64,000 nt of DNA from Thermogemmatispora tikiterensis (GTDB taxonomy: Bacteria; Chloroflexota; Ktedonobacteria; Ktedonobacterales; Ktedonobacteraceae), in the NCBI RefSeq assembly GCF_003268475.1, contig NZ_MCIF01000002.1, positions 3,380,478-3,444,477 of the forward strand. Direction: 5' to 3'. The stretch's first letter is position 1; each line of letters opens with the position of its first letter. A program made the translations under genes and the position numbers. This document shows positions 35,861 to 44,358 of this stretch, piece after piece. The notes under the pieces were generated by a model. It saw only the letters and a list, made by a program, of their open reading frames with translations. It was not told the DNA's origin and ran no database searches.

Positions 35861-36573
35861 GCGCCTTGCTTCCTTACCTGGTCAACTGGCTGCAAGAGTA
35901 CGGCTATCCTGCCCTGTGGGGACTGGTCTTTGTGGGGGCCGCCGGCATTCCGCTCCCGATTACGCTGCTCTTGCTGGCTGCGGGCGCCTTCGCCGTTCTG
36001 GGGGATTATAACCTCGGCTTGCTGGCAGTGCTGGCGATAAGCGCCGCCGTGGCCGGCGATAGCGTCGGCTATAGCCTTGGTCGCCGCTGGGGCAGTCGCC
36101 TGCTCGATTACCTGGAACACTCGCCGCGGCACTGGATTCCACCGCAGGCCCTCAGCCGCGCACGGCAGCTCTTCCATAAGCGAGGTGGATGGGCGATCTT
36201 CCTCGGTCGCACCGTCTTCTCGGCCATCGGGGTGCCGATTACGCTCCTCTCAGGAGCGGAGCGCTATCCTTACCGCAAGTTTCTGCTCTTCGATGCGCTC
36301 GGCGAGGTGGTCGGCGTCGGGCTGCCGCTCAGCCTGGGCTTTCTCTTCGGCGCCAGCTGGGAGGCAGTGGGTGAGATTCTCGGTACCATCTCGCTGCTCT
36401 TGCTGGCCCTGGCCCTGGCCACCTGGTTGAGCTACCGCTTGCTGCTACTGCTGCGCCGCCTGCGCGCAACTCACACAGAATCCCAGCCAAGGCCCCGGCC
36501 ACAGCTGGAAGAGCCAGAGCGGGCCGCCTCTCCAGGGGCCGCCCCCGGTTCCTCGGGTTCCCTGCCACTTTAG
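35857..36573 (+). CDS. DedA-family membrane protein
   Basis: The 238-residue product has the DedA (SNARE-associated/VTT) pattern: an N-terminal YGYPALWGLVFVGAAGIPLPI re-entrant segment, the GDSVGYSLGRRWG motif and the later FLGRTVFSAIGVPITLLSGAERYPYRKF, followed by two C-terminal membrane helices. Members of the family are thought to move undecaprenyl phosphate or phospholipids between leaflets. The expected first Arg of FxxRxxP is present (LGRTV), although the proline context differs. The P/E-rich tail of about 35 residues is cytoplasmic. It is coupled to the preceding small membrane gene. Confidence 0.9.
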   Translation: MSALLPYLVNWLQEYGYPALWGLVFVGAAGIPLPITLLLLAAGAFAVLGDYNLGLLAVLAISAAVAGDSVGYSLGRRWGSRLLDYLEHSPRHWIPPQALSRARQLFHKRGGWAIFLGRTVFSAIGVPITLLSGAERYPYRKFLLFDALGEVVGVGLPLSLGFLFGASWEAVGEILGTISLLLLALALATWLSYRLLLLLRRLRATHTESQPRPRPQLEEPERAASPGAAPGSSGSLPL

Positions 36574-36688
36574 CCCACCCTCACGCGTATGTAATAGTGA
36601 TTGCAACGTTGAAAAAGCATACTCCTTTTATACCAAGGTACTCTTACGTTGATATATAACATCTTTAGAGCGTCAGTGCTGCCACAGA

Positions 36689-36719
36689 CTGGCACGGAAG
36701 GAAACCTTTAGGGTATAAT
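36689..36719 (+). promoter_or_regulatory. Probable promoter of the sigma factor gene
   Basis: A perfect -10, TATAAT (36714-36719), stands about 205 bases before the sigma factor ATG, with a moderate -35, CTGGCA (36689-36694), at the long spacing of 19. The 36574-36924 gap is unusually AT-rich in its first 130 bases and holds no gene that I see. The transcript would have a long leader. Confidence 0.5.
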
Positions 36720-36924
36720 TGGAATAGCGCTGGAATATTTCTGGGCCGTACTGTGTTCCTATCGGTAGAAGCAACGTGTCTCATCTTACATCTTTCTCCT
36801 ACCCGGCGTTAGACCTGGTCTCTCTCAGGTCGAAGGCTCGCTTTCCCTGCGTGTAGGGTCAGACAGCCTCACAGCCGCTATCTTGCTGCTTAAGATAGAC
36901 ACTACCTTTTCATGGAGGGCGCAC

Positions 36925-38175
36925 ATGTTAGACCTGGAGCGTGCCGACACGGGAAATGCGCTTATCTTAGACGATCAGCCCACACGAGACGATCCAGATC
37001 TGGAGAAGCAGCTTGACCAGTTGCTTACGAAGGATCTTGAATATATAGATTTTGACGACGACAACGACGACGCTGTTGTTGATGATGGAGAGGAGGAACC
37101 TGGCAAGGACGAAGAGCCTGAACTGGACGAGGACCTCAGCGGTCTGGAGCCAGCAGCCCTGGAGTTAGAAGAGATGCCTGATATGCATGAAGATCTGACG
37201 CAATTGCCAGGTTCGCCTGAGCTAGAAGACACTGCCTCGTTGCTCTCTCTTCCTCCCCTGCCGGCGACGCGCGCGGGTGCAGCACGCCGCCCCGGTGGGC
37301 GCCGGCGCCGCGCCGACTATGCGGACGAGAGCACGGCGAGCGCTCTAGACACCGGCGAATCGGACGCTGTGATGGCATATCTGCGCGAGATTGGGCGCGT
37401 GCCAATGATCTCGCATGAGCGAGAAATCGAGCTGGCCAAGCGCATCGAGATGGGCGACCGCGAGGCCAAGAAGCAGTTCATTCTGGCCAATTTGCGCCTG
37501 GTGGTGAGCATCGCCAAGCGCTATGTCGGACGCGGTCTGAGCCTGCTCGATCTGATCCAGGAGGGCAACATCGGTCTGATTCGGGCCGTGCAGCGCTATG
37601 ACTGGCGTCGGGGTCATCGCTTCTCGACGCATGCCACCTGGTGGATTCGCCAGGCCATCAGTCGCGCGGTGGCTGATAAAGGGCGCACGATCCGCTTGCC
37701 CGTCTATGTGAATACGGCGTTGAACCGCATCCGCCGCGAGCGTCAGCGCTTGCTACAGGAGCTGGGCCGCGAGCCGACTGAGCAGGAGCTGGCCGAGGCC
37801 ACGGGGCTGGACCCGATCCGCATGCAGGAGCTGCAGTCGGCCCCAGGCGCGCCTGTCTCTCTGGAATTGCCGGTCGGCGAGGATGAGGAGCAGGAGCTGG
37901 GCGATGTGCTGGCTGACACAGAATCCGCTTCACCAGAAGATATCGCGACAACCCAGACGCTGAAGGACGAGGTCCAGCGCGTGCTGGAGTCCGTGCTGAC
38001 GCCGCGCGAGCGCCTGGTGCTGCAGTTGCGCTTCGGCCTGGGCAATGGCCAGGCTCATCCGCTGGAGCAGGTGGGCCGCGAGCTGGGGATCACCCGCGAG
38101 CGTGTGCGCCAGATCGAGGCCGGCGCTCTTGCAAAGCTGCGCCAGCCGCCGGTCCTGGAGCGTCTGCGCGGCTGA
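36925..38175 (+). CDS. RNA polymerase sigma-70 factor, RpoD/SigA-like
   Basis: The 416-residue product has an acidic, low-complexity N-terminus (residues about 1-135) in place of a clear region 1.1. Then come region 1.2 (SDAVMAYLREIGRVPMIS, about 146), region 2 with NLRLVVSIAKRYVGRGLSLLD and the -10-reading FSTHATWWIRQAISRA, region 3, and region 4 with the -35 helix-turn-helix LEQVGRELGITRERVRQIEA. It is a group 1 or group 2 factor; Ktedonobacteria often have several, so I do not call it the principal one. ATG 36925 is chosen for its GGAGGG; an in-frame TTG lies at 36883. A strong terminator follows. Confidence 0.92.
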   Translation: MLDLERADTGNALILDDQPTRDDPDLEKQLDQLLTKDLEYIDFDDDNDDAVVDDGEEEPGKDEEPELDEDLSGLEPAALELEEMPDMHEDLTQLPGSPELEDTASLLSLPPLPATRAGAARRPGGRRRRADYADESTASALDTGESDAVMAYLREIGRVPMISHEREIELAKRIEMGDREAKKQFILANLRLVVSIAKRYVGRGLSLLDLIQEGNIGLIRAVQRYDWRRGHRFSTHATWWIRQAISRAVADKGRTIRLPVYVNTALNRIRRERQRLLQELGREPTEQELAEATGLDPIRMQELQSAPGAPVSLELPVGEDEEQELGDVLADTESASPEDIATTQTLKDEVQRVLESVLTPRERLVLQLRFGLGNGQAHPLEQVGRELGITRERVRQIEAGALAKLRQPPVLERLRG

Positions 38176-38453
38176 CATGACTGGCGCCATCGCCGTCGTG
38201 GTCGACTTTCCCAGTCCACGCCGCGCCCCCTCAATCAATGGTTGTCGTTTCCCAGGCCAGAGGCGCGACTCTGGTGCGTAGTGCCTGGCGCACGCAGGCT
38301 GGCTTGTATCTGCCCGCACTACGCTTGCCAGGTAATCCCCCGATCAGCGCGGTCGGCGAGTTGCGCTGGTCAGGCGTTTGCTTTTTAGCAGATTCGATCT
38401 TCCTTGACTACTGGAACCGAGCCTATCTGTGCCACGGGAACGGATGTAGATCA

Positions 38454-38510
38454 CAGAGCAGGAAAGGCAGCCCTTCACAGGAGAGCTATCTTTCCTGCTC
38501 TGTTTTTTTT
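38454..38510 (+). terminator. Intrinsic terminator after the sigma factor gene
   Basis: CAGAGCAGGAAAG (38454-38466) pairs perfectly over 13 bases with CTTTCCTGCTCTG (38490-38502), followed by eight T residues. The loop is 23 bases. It lies in the 432-base gap (38176-38607) before the convergent dipeptidase gene; I see no gene in the rest of that gap. Confidence 0.9.
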
Positions 38511-38607
38511 GTTTGGCTCAGGCCGCTCTGGCCCTGGGCCTTCCTCTCTATTCCGTTCTGCTCCCTCTCGATGCTGCTAGTCGGCTCGGGCTTCGGCTCG
38601 CTCGCAC

Positions 38608-39987
38608 TCAGGTGCCCGCTCCGTAGAGCTGCAAGAAACGCGCGACGGTGCGCACTCCTCTGAAGAATTGCTTGAGAGAGTATTTTTCGTTGGGCGAGTG
38701 TAGATTGTCATCGGGCAGGCCAAAGCCCATGAAGACAATGGGCACCTGCAGGATATCGTTGAAGAGGGCGGCGATGGGAATGGAGCCACCTTCGCGAATG
38801 AAGACCGGCTCGCGCCCGTAGGTCTCTTTGAGGGCTGCTGAAGCGGCCCGAATGACGGGGGCTTCGGGCGAGACAAGCACTCCCTCTCCGGCATGAATTT
38901 TGCGGACGGTGACCTCGACGTCGGGCGGAGCCAGCTCCTTGACGCGCCGTTCGAACAGGCGATAGACTTCTTCGGCTTTGAGTCCAAGGTCGGGTGGGAT
39001 GCGCATGCTGATCTTGACTTTGCCGTTGGCAGGGATGACAGTTTTGGCTCCTTCGCCACTGAAGCCGCCGACAAAGCCGTGAATTTCCAGAGTTGGTCTG
39101 GCCCAGATGCGTTGCAATGGCGGATATTCTGGTTCACCGGAGAGCTGGGCAACGCCCATCTCTTCGCGCAGGGTCTCAGCCAGGTGAAGGGGATCTTCTT
39201 GCCAGAAGCGCTGTTCCTGCGGTGGCGCTTCACGCTGGCGATCGTAGAGGCCGGGAATGTGGATGTGTCCACGCGCGTCTTTGAGGCCGGCAATGATGAG
39301 AGCCAGAGCGTGGAAGGGGTTGGGGGCGATGCCGCCATAGGTGCCGGAGTGCAGGTCGCGCACGGCCCCGCGCGCTTCGACTTCGGTGTAGATAATGCCG
39401 CGCAGGCCAGAGATGAGAGCCGGCAGGTCAGGCGCTGGCATGTGGGTGTCGCAGATGAAGGCGGCGTCGCAGGTCAGGCGCTCGGGATAGCTGCGGACAT
39501 AGTGCTCGATGGATTCACCTCCGGCCTCCTCTTCCCCTTCGATGAGAACGCGCACGTTGACAGGCAGCCCTCCTTCGGTGGTGATGAGGGTCTCCAGGGC
39601 CTTGAAGACGAGCATGGTCTGCCCTTTGTCGTCGCAGGCCCCCCGACAGTAGAGGTTTTCGCCGCGAATGGTTGGCTCGAAGGGCGGCGTCTGCCAGAGT
39701 TCGACGGGATCGACGGGCTGGACATCATAATGTCCATAGATAAGTAGAGTTGGCCGGCCCGCCGCTTTGAGCCACTCACCATAGACCAGCGGGTGGCCCT
39801 TGGTCTCGATGAGGCGCACGTTGTCAAGACCAATGCTACGCAATTGGCCAGCGGCATATTCGGCGGCACGGCGCACATCGGCAGCATATTCGGGCAGGGT
39901 ACTGATGCTGGGAATACGCAGCCATCCTTTGAGATCTTCCAGGAAACGCTGCTCATGCTCTGCTATATACGCTTCTATCTGCGTCAT
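38608..39987 (-). CDS. M20-family dipeptidase
   Basis: This is a 459-residue zinc dipeptidase or carboxypeptidase of the M20A/ArgE-DapE-CPG2 group, close to the CNDP-like dipeptidases. Ligands are visible: His and Asp in YGHYDVQPVDP, the bridging Asp in RGACDDKGQ, the catalytic Glu pair in IEGEEEAGGES, an Asp in ICDTHMPAPD and the last His in DDNLHSPNEKY. A lid (dimerisation) domain lies between, with LHSGTYGG. The ATG at 39987 has AAGGAAG upstream; the open frame extends 34 codons further. It probably acts on cytoplasmic dipeptides. No signal peptide is present. Confidence 0.93.
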   Translation of the reverse strand: MTQIEAYIAEHEQRFLEDLKGWLRIPSISTLPEYAADVRRAAEYAAGQLRSIGLDNVRLIETKGHPLVYGEWLKAAGRPTLLIYGHYDVQPVDPVELWQTPPFEPTIRGENLYCRGACDDKGQTMLVFKALETLITTEGGLPVNVRVLIEGEEEAGGESIEHYVRSYPERLTCDAAFICDTHMPAPDLPALISGLRGIIYTEVEARGAVRDLHSGTYGGIAPNPFHALALIIAGLKDARGHIHIPGLYDRQREAPPQEQRFWQEDPLHLAETLREEMGVAQLSGEPEYPPLQRIWARPTLEIHGFVGGFSGEGAKTVIPANGKVKISMRIPPDLGLKAEEVYRLFERRVKELAPPDVEVTVRKIHAGEGVLVSPEAPVIRAASAALKETYGREPVFIREGGSIPIAALFNDILQVPIVFMGFGLPDDNLHSPNEKYSLKQFFRGVRTVARFLQLYGAGT

Positions 39988-40268
39988 GACAACTCTTCCT
40001 TCCTTAAGCGTCTGCAAGGGAAATCTGCCTGTTATGGTAGCAGGGTCAGGCCGGCTTTGTCCAGAGCGAGCTTTCCTCTGGCCAATCACGCGGAGACCTC
40101 TCCGCCAGAGAGGCCTGAGGCGAATCTGGCTCTTGCCGCTTGCGAGGGAGGCGCGCAGAATAGAGAGAGAAAGAGGGTTGGGGGCCGTTGTGTTTTTGGC
40201 CAGCTCTCTCTCTCGCTATCAGCTGCAGGTGAGAGAGGCTGGCCGCTAAGGAAGGAGTTGCGCTGTCT

Positions 40269-40922
40269 ATGTGCGGTCGCTTTACGTTGATTACTGACCT
40301 GCAGACGATTGCTGAGATCTTTGGGGTGCCAGCGACGCTGGAGGCTCAGCCACGCTATAATATCGCTCCCTCACAGGAGGTGGTGGCAATCCTGCATGAG
40401 GGACAACGCCAGATGGCCTGGTTGCGCTGGGGCCTGATCCCTTCCTGGGCCAGGGAGGAGGCGATCGGCAACCGGATGATTAATGCACGCGCAGAGACAC
40501 TGGCTGAGAAGCCGAGCTTCAAGCGCTTGCTGCGCTCGCGCCGCTGCCTGGTGGTGGCCGACGGCTTCTATGAGTGGCAGCAGACTAACGGCTCGAAGAA
40601 GCCGATGTATATTACGCTGCGCGATCGGTCTCCATTCGCTTTTGCTGGCCTGTGGGACCAGTGGAGCGCTGCCGATGGCCGTCTGCTGCGAACATGTACG
40701 ATCGTGACGACAGAGCCGAATGAGTTGTTGGCGACGATCCATAACCGCATGCCAGTGATTCTGCCGCGCGAGGACTGCGAGCGCTGGCTCGATCCCACTG
40801 TGCAGGAGGCGGAGGCGCTCTTACCTTTGTTGCGCCCTTATCCGGCGGCAGAGATGCAGGCCCGTCCAGTCTCGCGTCTGGTCAACGATCCTCGCAACGA
40901 GGGAGCAGCTCTGCTGGCTTGA
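40269..40922 (+). CDS. SRAP-domain protein (YedK/HMCES family)
   Basis: The 217-residue product is an SOS-response-associated peptidase/HMCES protein, which forms a stable DNA-protein crosslink with abasic sites in single-stranded DNA. The catalytic Cys2 is exposed after Met removal (MCGRFTL). Conserved elements PRYNIAPSQ, LRWGLIPSWA, NARAETLAEKPSF with its DNA-binding Asn, RCLVVADGFYEWQ with its catalytic Glu, and the His in IHNRMPVIL are all present. Length is typical. I see no LexA-like box upstream. It stands alone on its strand. Confidence 0.95.
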   Translation: MCGRFTLITDLQTIAEIFGVPATLEAQPRYNIAPSQEVVAILHEGQRQMAWLRWGLIPSWAREEAIGNRMINARAETLAEKPSFKRLLRSRRCLVVADGFYEWQQTNGSKKPMYITLRDRSPFAFAGLWDQWSAADGRLLRTCTIVTTEPNELLATIHNRMPVILPREDCERWLDPTVQEAEALLPLLRPYPAAEMQARPVSRLVNDPRNEGAALLA

Positions 40923-40967
40923 GTGAGAGGAGCCAGGCCCTCCTACCTCGTTCTACTCCGTTGCGCC

Positions 40968-41063
40968 TTGCCAGCAGCACGCCTGGCTGCCTATAATTGT
41001 TGCAGAGGAACAGGGACCCGCTGGCCGCCGGCTTGTCGCATCTGCGCGGCCTGACCGGGTCCC
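40968..41063 (+). promoter_or_regulatory. bioY promoter and structured leader
   Basis: TTGCCA (40968-40973), 18 bases and TATAAT (40992-40997) make a good promoter. The leader then folds into a long hairpin: GGGACCCG (41013-41020) with CGGGTCCC (41056-41063), and inside it GGCCGC (41023-41028) with GCGGCC (41046-41051). No BirA-like operator is evident. The hairpin ends 60 bases before the start codon and may be a regulatory leader, but it matches no riboswitch I know. Confidence 0.6.
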
Positions 41064-41123
41064 AGCCTTTGCCTGCCTTCCAGGCAGTGCTGATACGTAT
41101 ATTCCTGAGAAAGGAGTGCCTTG

Positions 41124-41756
41124 ATGGCTTCTGTGTCCGGTACCACCCTGGTAGATCGCTTGCTACCGGCTCGCTCGCCGTCGCGCTCCGTGACCCTGCT
41201 GCGCGATGGGGTACTGGTGCTTGGTTTCAGTGCGTTCATGGCCTTATGTGCTCGTTTCTCGATTTATATTTCCTGGATTACGCCAGTACCGATTACGCTG
41301 CAGACGCTGGGCGTGCTGCTGACGGGAGCCGTGCTGGGGAGCCGCCGCGGGGCCCTGGCTCTGCTGGCCTACCTGGCTGAGGGGGCCACGGGATTGCCGG
41401 TCTTCGCTGGCGGTGCCGGTGGCGTGGCGGTCTTGCTCGGCTATACCGGGGGCTATCTCTGGTCCTATCCGCTGGCGGCCTGGGTCACCGGCTGGCTGTG
41501 CGAGCGAGGGCTTGATCGCCGCTATCTGACGGCAGCGCTGGCCATGCTGCCCGGTTCACTGATCATCTACGCTGTCGGGGTGCCCTGGCTGGCGCTGGTC
41601 TTGCATCTGGGACCGGCTCAGGCCCTGCTGCTCGGAATGGTGCCCTTTTTGGTCGGCGACACACTGAAACTCTTGCTGGCGGCGGCCTTGCTGCCCTCGG
41701 CCTGGCTGGTGCTGCGCCTGGGACCACAACGCGACCAGGGAGCGCCGTCCCGCTAA
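41124..41756 (+). CDS. bioY: Biotin transporter BioY (ECF substrate-binding subunit)
   Basis: BioY is the membrane S-component for biotin uptake, working alone or with the shared EcfAAT module, which is not in this window. The 210-residue product has about six membrane segments and the family motif region VPITLQTLGVLLTGAVLGSRRG, followed by ALLAYLAEGATGLPVFAGG and GYTGGYLWSYPLAAWVTG. ATG 41124 is chosen, with AAGGAG seven bases upstream. A 26-bp palindrome after the stop may end the transcript. No biotin synthesis genes are adjacent. Confidence 0.93.
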   Translation: MASVSGTTLVDRLLPARSPSRSVTLLRDGVLVLGFSAFMALCARFSIYISWITPVPITLQTLGVLLTGAVLGSRRGALALLAYLAEGATGLPVFAGGAGGVAVLLGYTGGYLWSYPLAAWVTGWLCERGLDRRYLTAALAMLPGSLIIYAVGVPWLALVLHLGPAQALLLGMVPFLVGDTLKLLLAAALLPSAWLVLRLGPQRDQGAPSR

Positions 41757-41793
41757 AGCAAAGCTCGGTAAGGAAGCTTGTTGGCCAAGCCTT

Positions 41794-41819
41794 GAGGCTC
41801 CGAGCCGGCTCGGAGCCTC
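41794..41819. repeat. Perfect 26-bp palindrome between bioY and a methyltransferase gene
   Basis: GAGGCTCCGAGCC (41794-41806) is followed without a gap by its exact reverse complement (41807-41819), then ATTTGTTG. It could fold as a tight hairpin and act as a weak terminator for bioY, or serve as an operator for the next gene, which starts 39 bases on. Confidence 0.6.
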
Positions 41820-41857
41820 ATTTGTTGTCGGCCTTGTTCCGACACGAGGAGGTAGCA

Positions 41858-42619
41858 GTGAGTGTGCCACGAGGATCAGAGGCCTTCGATGTCGAAGGCA
41901 CCTTTGAGGCTTCTGACTATCGCTATTTCTACGATAGTTTCCTGACGGCGGAGCGCAGCGAGCAGGAGGCAGATCTGGTCTGGCGGCTGCTTGGGCTGCA
42001 GCCAGGGCTGCCGGTGCTCGATCTGGCCTGCGGTTACGGCAGGATCGCCAACCGGCTGGCGGCTCGCGGCTGTCTGGTGAGCGGGCTAGACCAGAGCGCG
42101 GCTTTCCTGGATCAGGCTCGCGCTGAGGCTGAGAAGCGGGAACTGGCGATCGACTACCGTCAGGGCGATATGCGGACCTTGCCAACGGAGTGGACTGGCC
42201 GCTTCGCGGCGGTCCTGAGCTGGTTCACCTCCTTCGGCTATTTCAGCGACGAAGAGAATCGCCAGGTACTGGCCGAGATCGCCCGCGTGTTGCAGCCTGG
42301 CGGACGGCTCTTGCTCGATCTGCAGAATCGCGACCGCTTGCTGCGCGTGTTTCAGCCAGATATGGTCTTGGAGCGCGATGGGGCCTGGCTGATCGATCAG
42401 CTGCACTACGATGTACTCAGTGGACGCCTGCACACCAGGCGCATGATCCTGCGCGATGGGCGCCAGCGCGAGACGCATTTCTTTGTGCGTCTGCTCACGC
42501 TGCCCGAGCTGAGAGACTGGCTGCGCCAGGCAGGTTTCAGCCAGGTGGAAGCCTACAATGAGCAGGGTGCTCCGTTCAGCCTGGAGAGTCGTCGCCTGCT
42601 GACCGTGGCCACCAGGTAG
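41858..42619 (+). CDS. Class I SAM-dependent methyltransferase
   Basis: The 253-residue product has SAM motif I VLDLACGYGRIANRLAARG (about residue 52), the acidic strand end GLDQSAAFLDQA, motif II-like GDMRTLPTEWTGRFAAVLSW and the post-motif segment VLQPGGRLLLDLQNRDRLL. The C-terminal half resembles cytoplasmic small-molecule or natural-product methyltransferases, but the substrate is unknown. The GTG at 41858 is preferred because AGGAGG stands five bases before it; a longer frame starts at 41792 inside the palindrome. It may be cotranscribed with bioY. Confidence 0.85.
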   Translation: MSVPRGSEAFDVEGTFEASDYRYFYDSFLTAERSEQEADLVWRLLGLQPGLPVLDLACGYGRIANRLAARGCLVSGLDQSAAFLDQARAEAEKRELAIDYRQGDMRTLPTEWTGRFAAVLSWFTSFGYFSDEENRQVLAEIARVLQPGGRLLLDLQNRDRLLRVFQPDMVLERDGAWLIDQLHYDVLSGRLHTRRMILRDGRQRETHFFVRLLTLPELRDWLRQAGFSQVEAYNEQGAPFSLESRRLLTVATR

Positions 42620-42649
42620 ATATGAAGCAGACAGGTCCCCGCTCGCCCC

Positions 42650-44056
42650 TTAGCGGGTGGCCAGAGCTGCCCATAGGCGCGGCGCTGGCAGTCCGGCCAG
42701 CTCGCGAACAGCAGCGACAGTCTCCTGGGCGTTGCGCACGAAGCGCGAGGGCACCGGCAGACGTTCCTGAAATTCTTCAACGGTCACATCATCTAAAAAG
42801 CGCTCGCCGGCGTTGTCGAGCATGATGCGCGGCAAGAGTACCAGATCGCCGAGCCATTCCTGCTCCAGCAGCGTGGCCAGGACATCCTGGCCGCAGAGCA
42901 GCCCGGCAACCGTGACCTGAGAGCCGAAAAAGCGATTCTCGACGGCGACGACGCGCGCCTCCAGACCCTCGACGCGGTTGAGGTCCGCCGCCAGACGCTC
43001 GATAATGGGCCGGGCCATCGTGCCCGTGACCAGAGTGAGGCGCCGTGGCTGTGGCATGCGCGCGGGCAGGCGACGCCGGGCGCTCTCCCACTGATCGAGC
43101 AGGTAGCGCGTCATCCCAACGCCGTTTTCGATCTGGGCGTAGTCGCCGTAGTGGGAGGCGGGCGGCACCTCACGGCCCGTGAGATAGTACCACTCGTCCG
43201 AGAGGTAGACAAAGGGATAGCCCTCGGGATGGCAGGCGGCAAAGCGTCGCTGATGGGCCTCAACCTGAGCCATGACCTGCTCCGCCTCCTGACGCGTGTA
43301 GGGACGCAGCGGCGGTAGATCGCCGGTCTTGAGCAGGTTGTTGTATTTGGTCAGGCCTACAGGCACCACCGAGATTGATTCGACGATGGGGCGCAGGGCA
43401 GCCAGATCCTGAATGCTGCGTTCGAGGTGCTCGCCGTCGTTGATACCCGGACAGAGCACAAGCTGCGTGTGACAGGTGATGTGCAGCTCCCCCAGACGCT
43501 GTATCTGCTCCAGAATCTCGCCAGCGCGCGGCCCATCGACCATCTTGCGCCGCAGCTCCGGCTCGGTCGTGTGGACCGAAACGTAGAGGGGACTCAGGCG
43601 CTGCTCTGCCAGCCGCTGCCAGTCCTGCTCTTTGAGATTCGTCAGCGTAATAAAGTTGCCAAAGAGGAAGGAGTAGCGATAGTCGTCGTCTTTGATGTAG
43701 AGAGTGGAGCGCAGGCCATGCGGTAGCCCCGGTTGCGCTGCGTAGCGCGGCGGCAAGCCTTTAATAAAGCAAAAAACGCACTTGTTGGCACATTGGCGAA
43801 TAAAAGGCGTCGGCTCCTCGCCGAAGATCAGGCCCAGACTCTCGCCTTCCTGACGCTCGATGGTGACCTCGTGCTGCTCCTGCTGTCGTTCGAACACGAT
43901 AGTCAGGACCTCATCGGCGCTGTAAAACTGGTAGTCGACCAGGTCGCGAATAAGGTGACCGTTGATTGTGCGAATGAGATCGCCTGGCTGCAGACCTGCG
44001 CGGTCAGCAGGGCTGTCGGGCACCACCTCACGCACCCAACCATAGAGCTTTGGCAT
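42650..44056 (-). CDS. DUF512 radical-SAM protein with N-terminal PDZ-like domain
   Basis: The 468-residue product begins with a PDZ-like region (GWVREVVPDSPADRAGLQPGDLIRTING, about residues 4-31). A radical-SAM-type cysteine motif follows, CANKCVFCFIKGLPP (CxxxCxxC, about residue 85), and the C-terminal half is DUF512 (FFGSQVTVAGLLCGQD). This architecture is common in clostridia, cyanobacteria and Chloroflexota; its reaction is unknown. ATG 44056 has AAGGAAG upstream and precedes the PDZ domain directly. It is driven from its own promoter at 44185-44214. Confidence 0.9.
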   Translation of the reverse strand: MPKLYGWVREVVPDSPADRAGLQPGDLIRTINGHLIRDLVDYQFYSADEVLTIVFERQQEQHEVTIERQEGESLGLIFGEEPTPFIRQCANKCVFCFIKGLPPRYAAQPGLPHGLRSTLYIKDDDYRYSFLFGNFITLTNLKEQDWQRLAEQRLSPLYVSVHTTEPELRRKMVDGPRAGEILEQIQRLGELHITCHTQLVLCPGINDGEHLERSIQDLAALRPIVESISVVPVGLTKYNNLLKTGDLPPLRPYTRQEAEQVMAQVEAHQRRFAACHPEGYPFVYLSDEWYYLTGREVPPASHYGDYAQIENGVGMTRYLLDQWESARRRLPARMPQPRRLTLVTGTMARPIIERLAADLNRVEGLEARVVAVENRFFGSQVTVAGLLCGQDVLATLLEQEWLGDLVLLPRIMLDNAGERFLDDVTVEEFQERLPVPSRFVRNAQETVAAVRELAGLPAPRLWAALATR

Positions 44057-44184
44057 GAACGCTGCTTCCTTCCTTTGTCGGGCTGGCAACAGACCGGGCG
44101 GCATGCCGCTTTGACGGTCGACACACCCGGTTCGCCAGGTTAAGTAAGCATTTTCTTCTGCGGCGCTGGGAGGTATCGGCCAAG

Positions 44185-44214
44185 ATTATACGGCTGACCG
44201 GGCCTGGACGTCAA
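44185..44214 (-). promoter_or_regulatory. Promoter of the DUF512 radical-SAM gene
   Basis: On the minus strand TTGACG (44214-44209), an 18-base spacer and TATAAT (44190-44185) make a strong promoter about 130 bases before the start codon. The remaining part of the 302-base gap (44057-44358) shows no other signal. Confidence 0.75.
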
Positions 44215-44358
44215 ATCATCTTTGCTTCTTCCCTGTCCTCTCCGGCCCACGCGCAGGCACGTTCCACCCCTCGCTCGCCTCCCCAATTGTCCTATGGCCC
44301 TATGGCCGTCCTCAAAATCCGCTTACTGTTTGGACCAGACGGGCCGCCATCGCGCTGA

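Noticed and set aside
38238-38663. Plus-strand open frame of 141 codons after the sigma factor gene
   Set aside because: It spans the intrinsic terminator at 38454-38510 and its translation shows no domain or conserved pattern.
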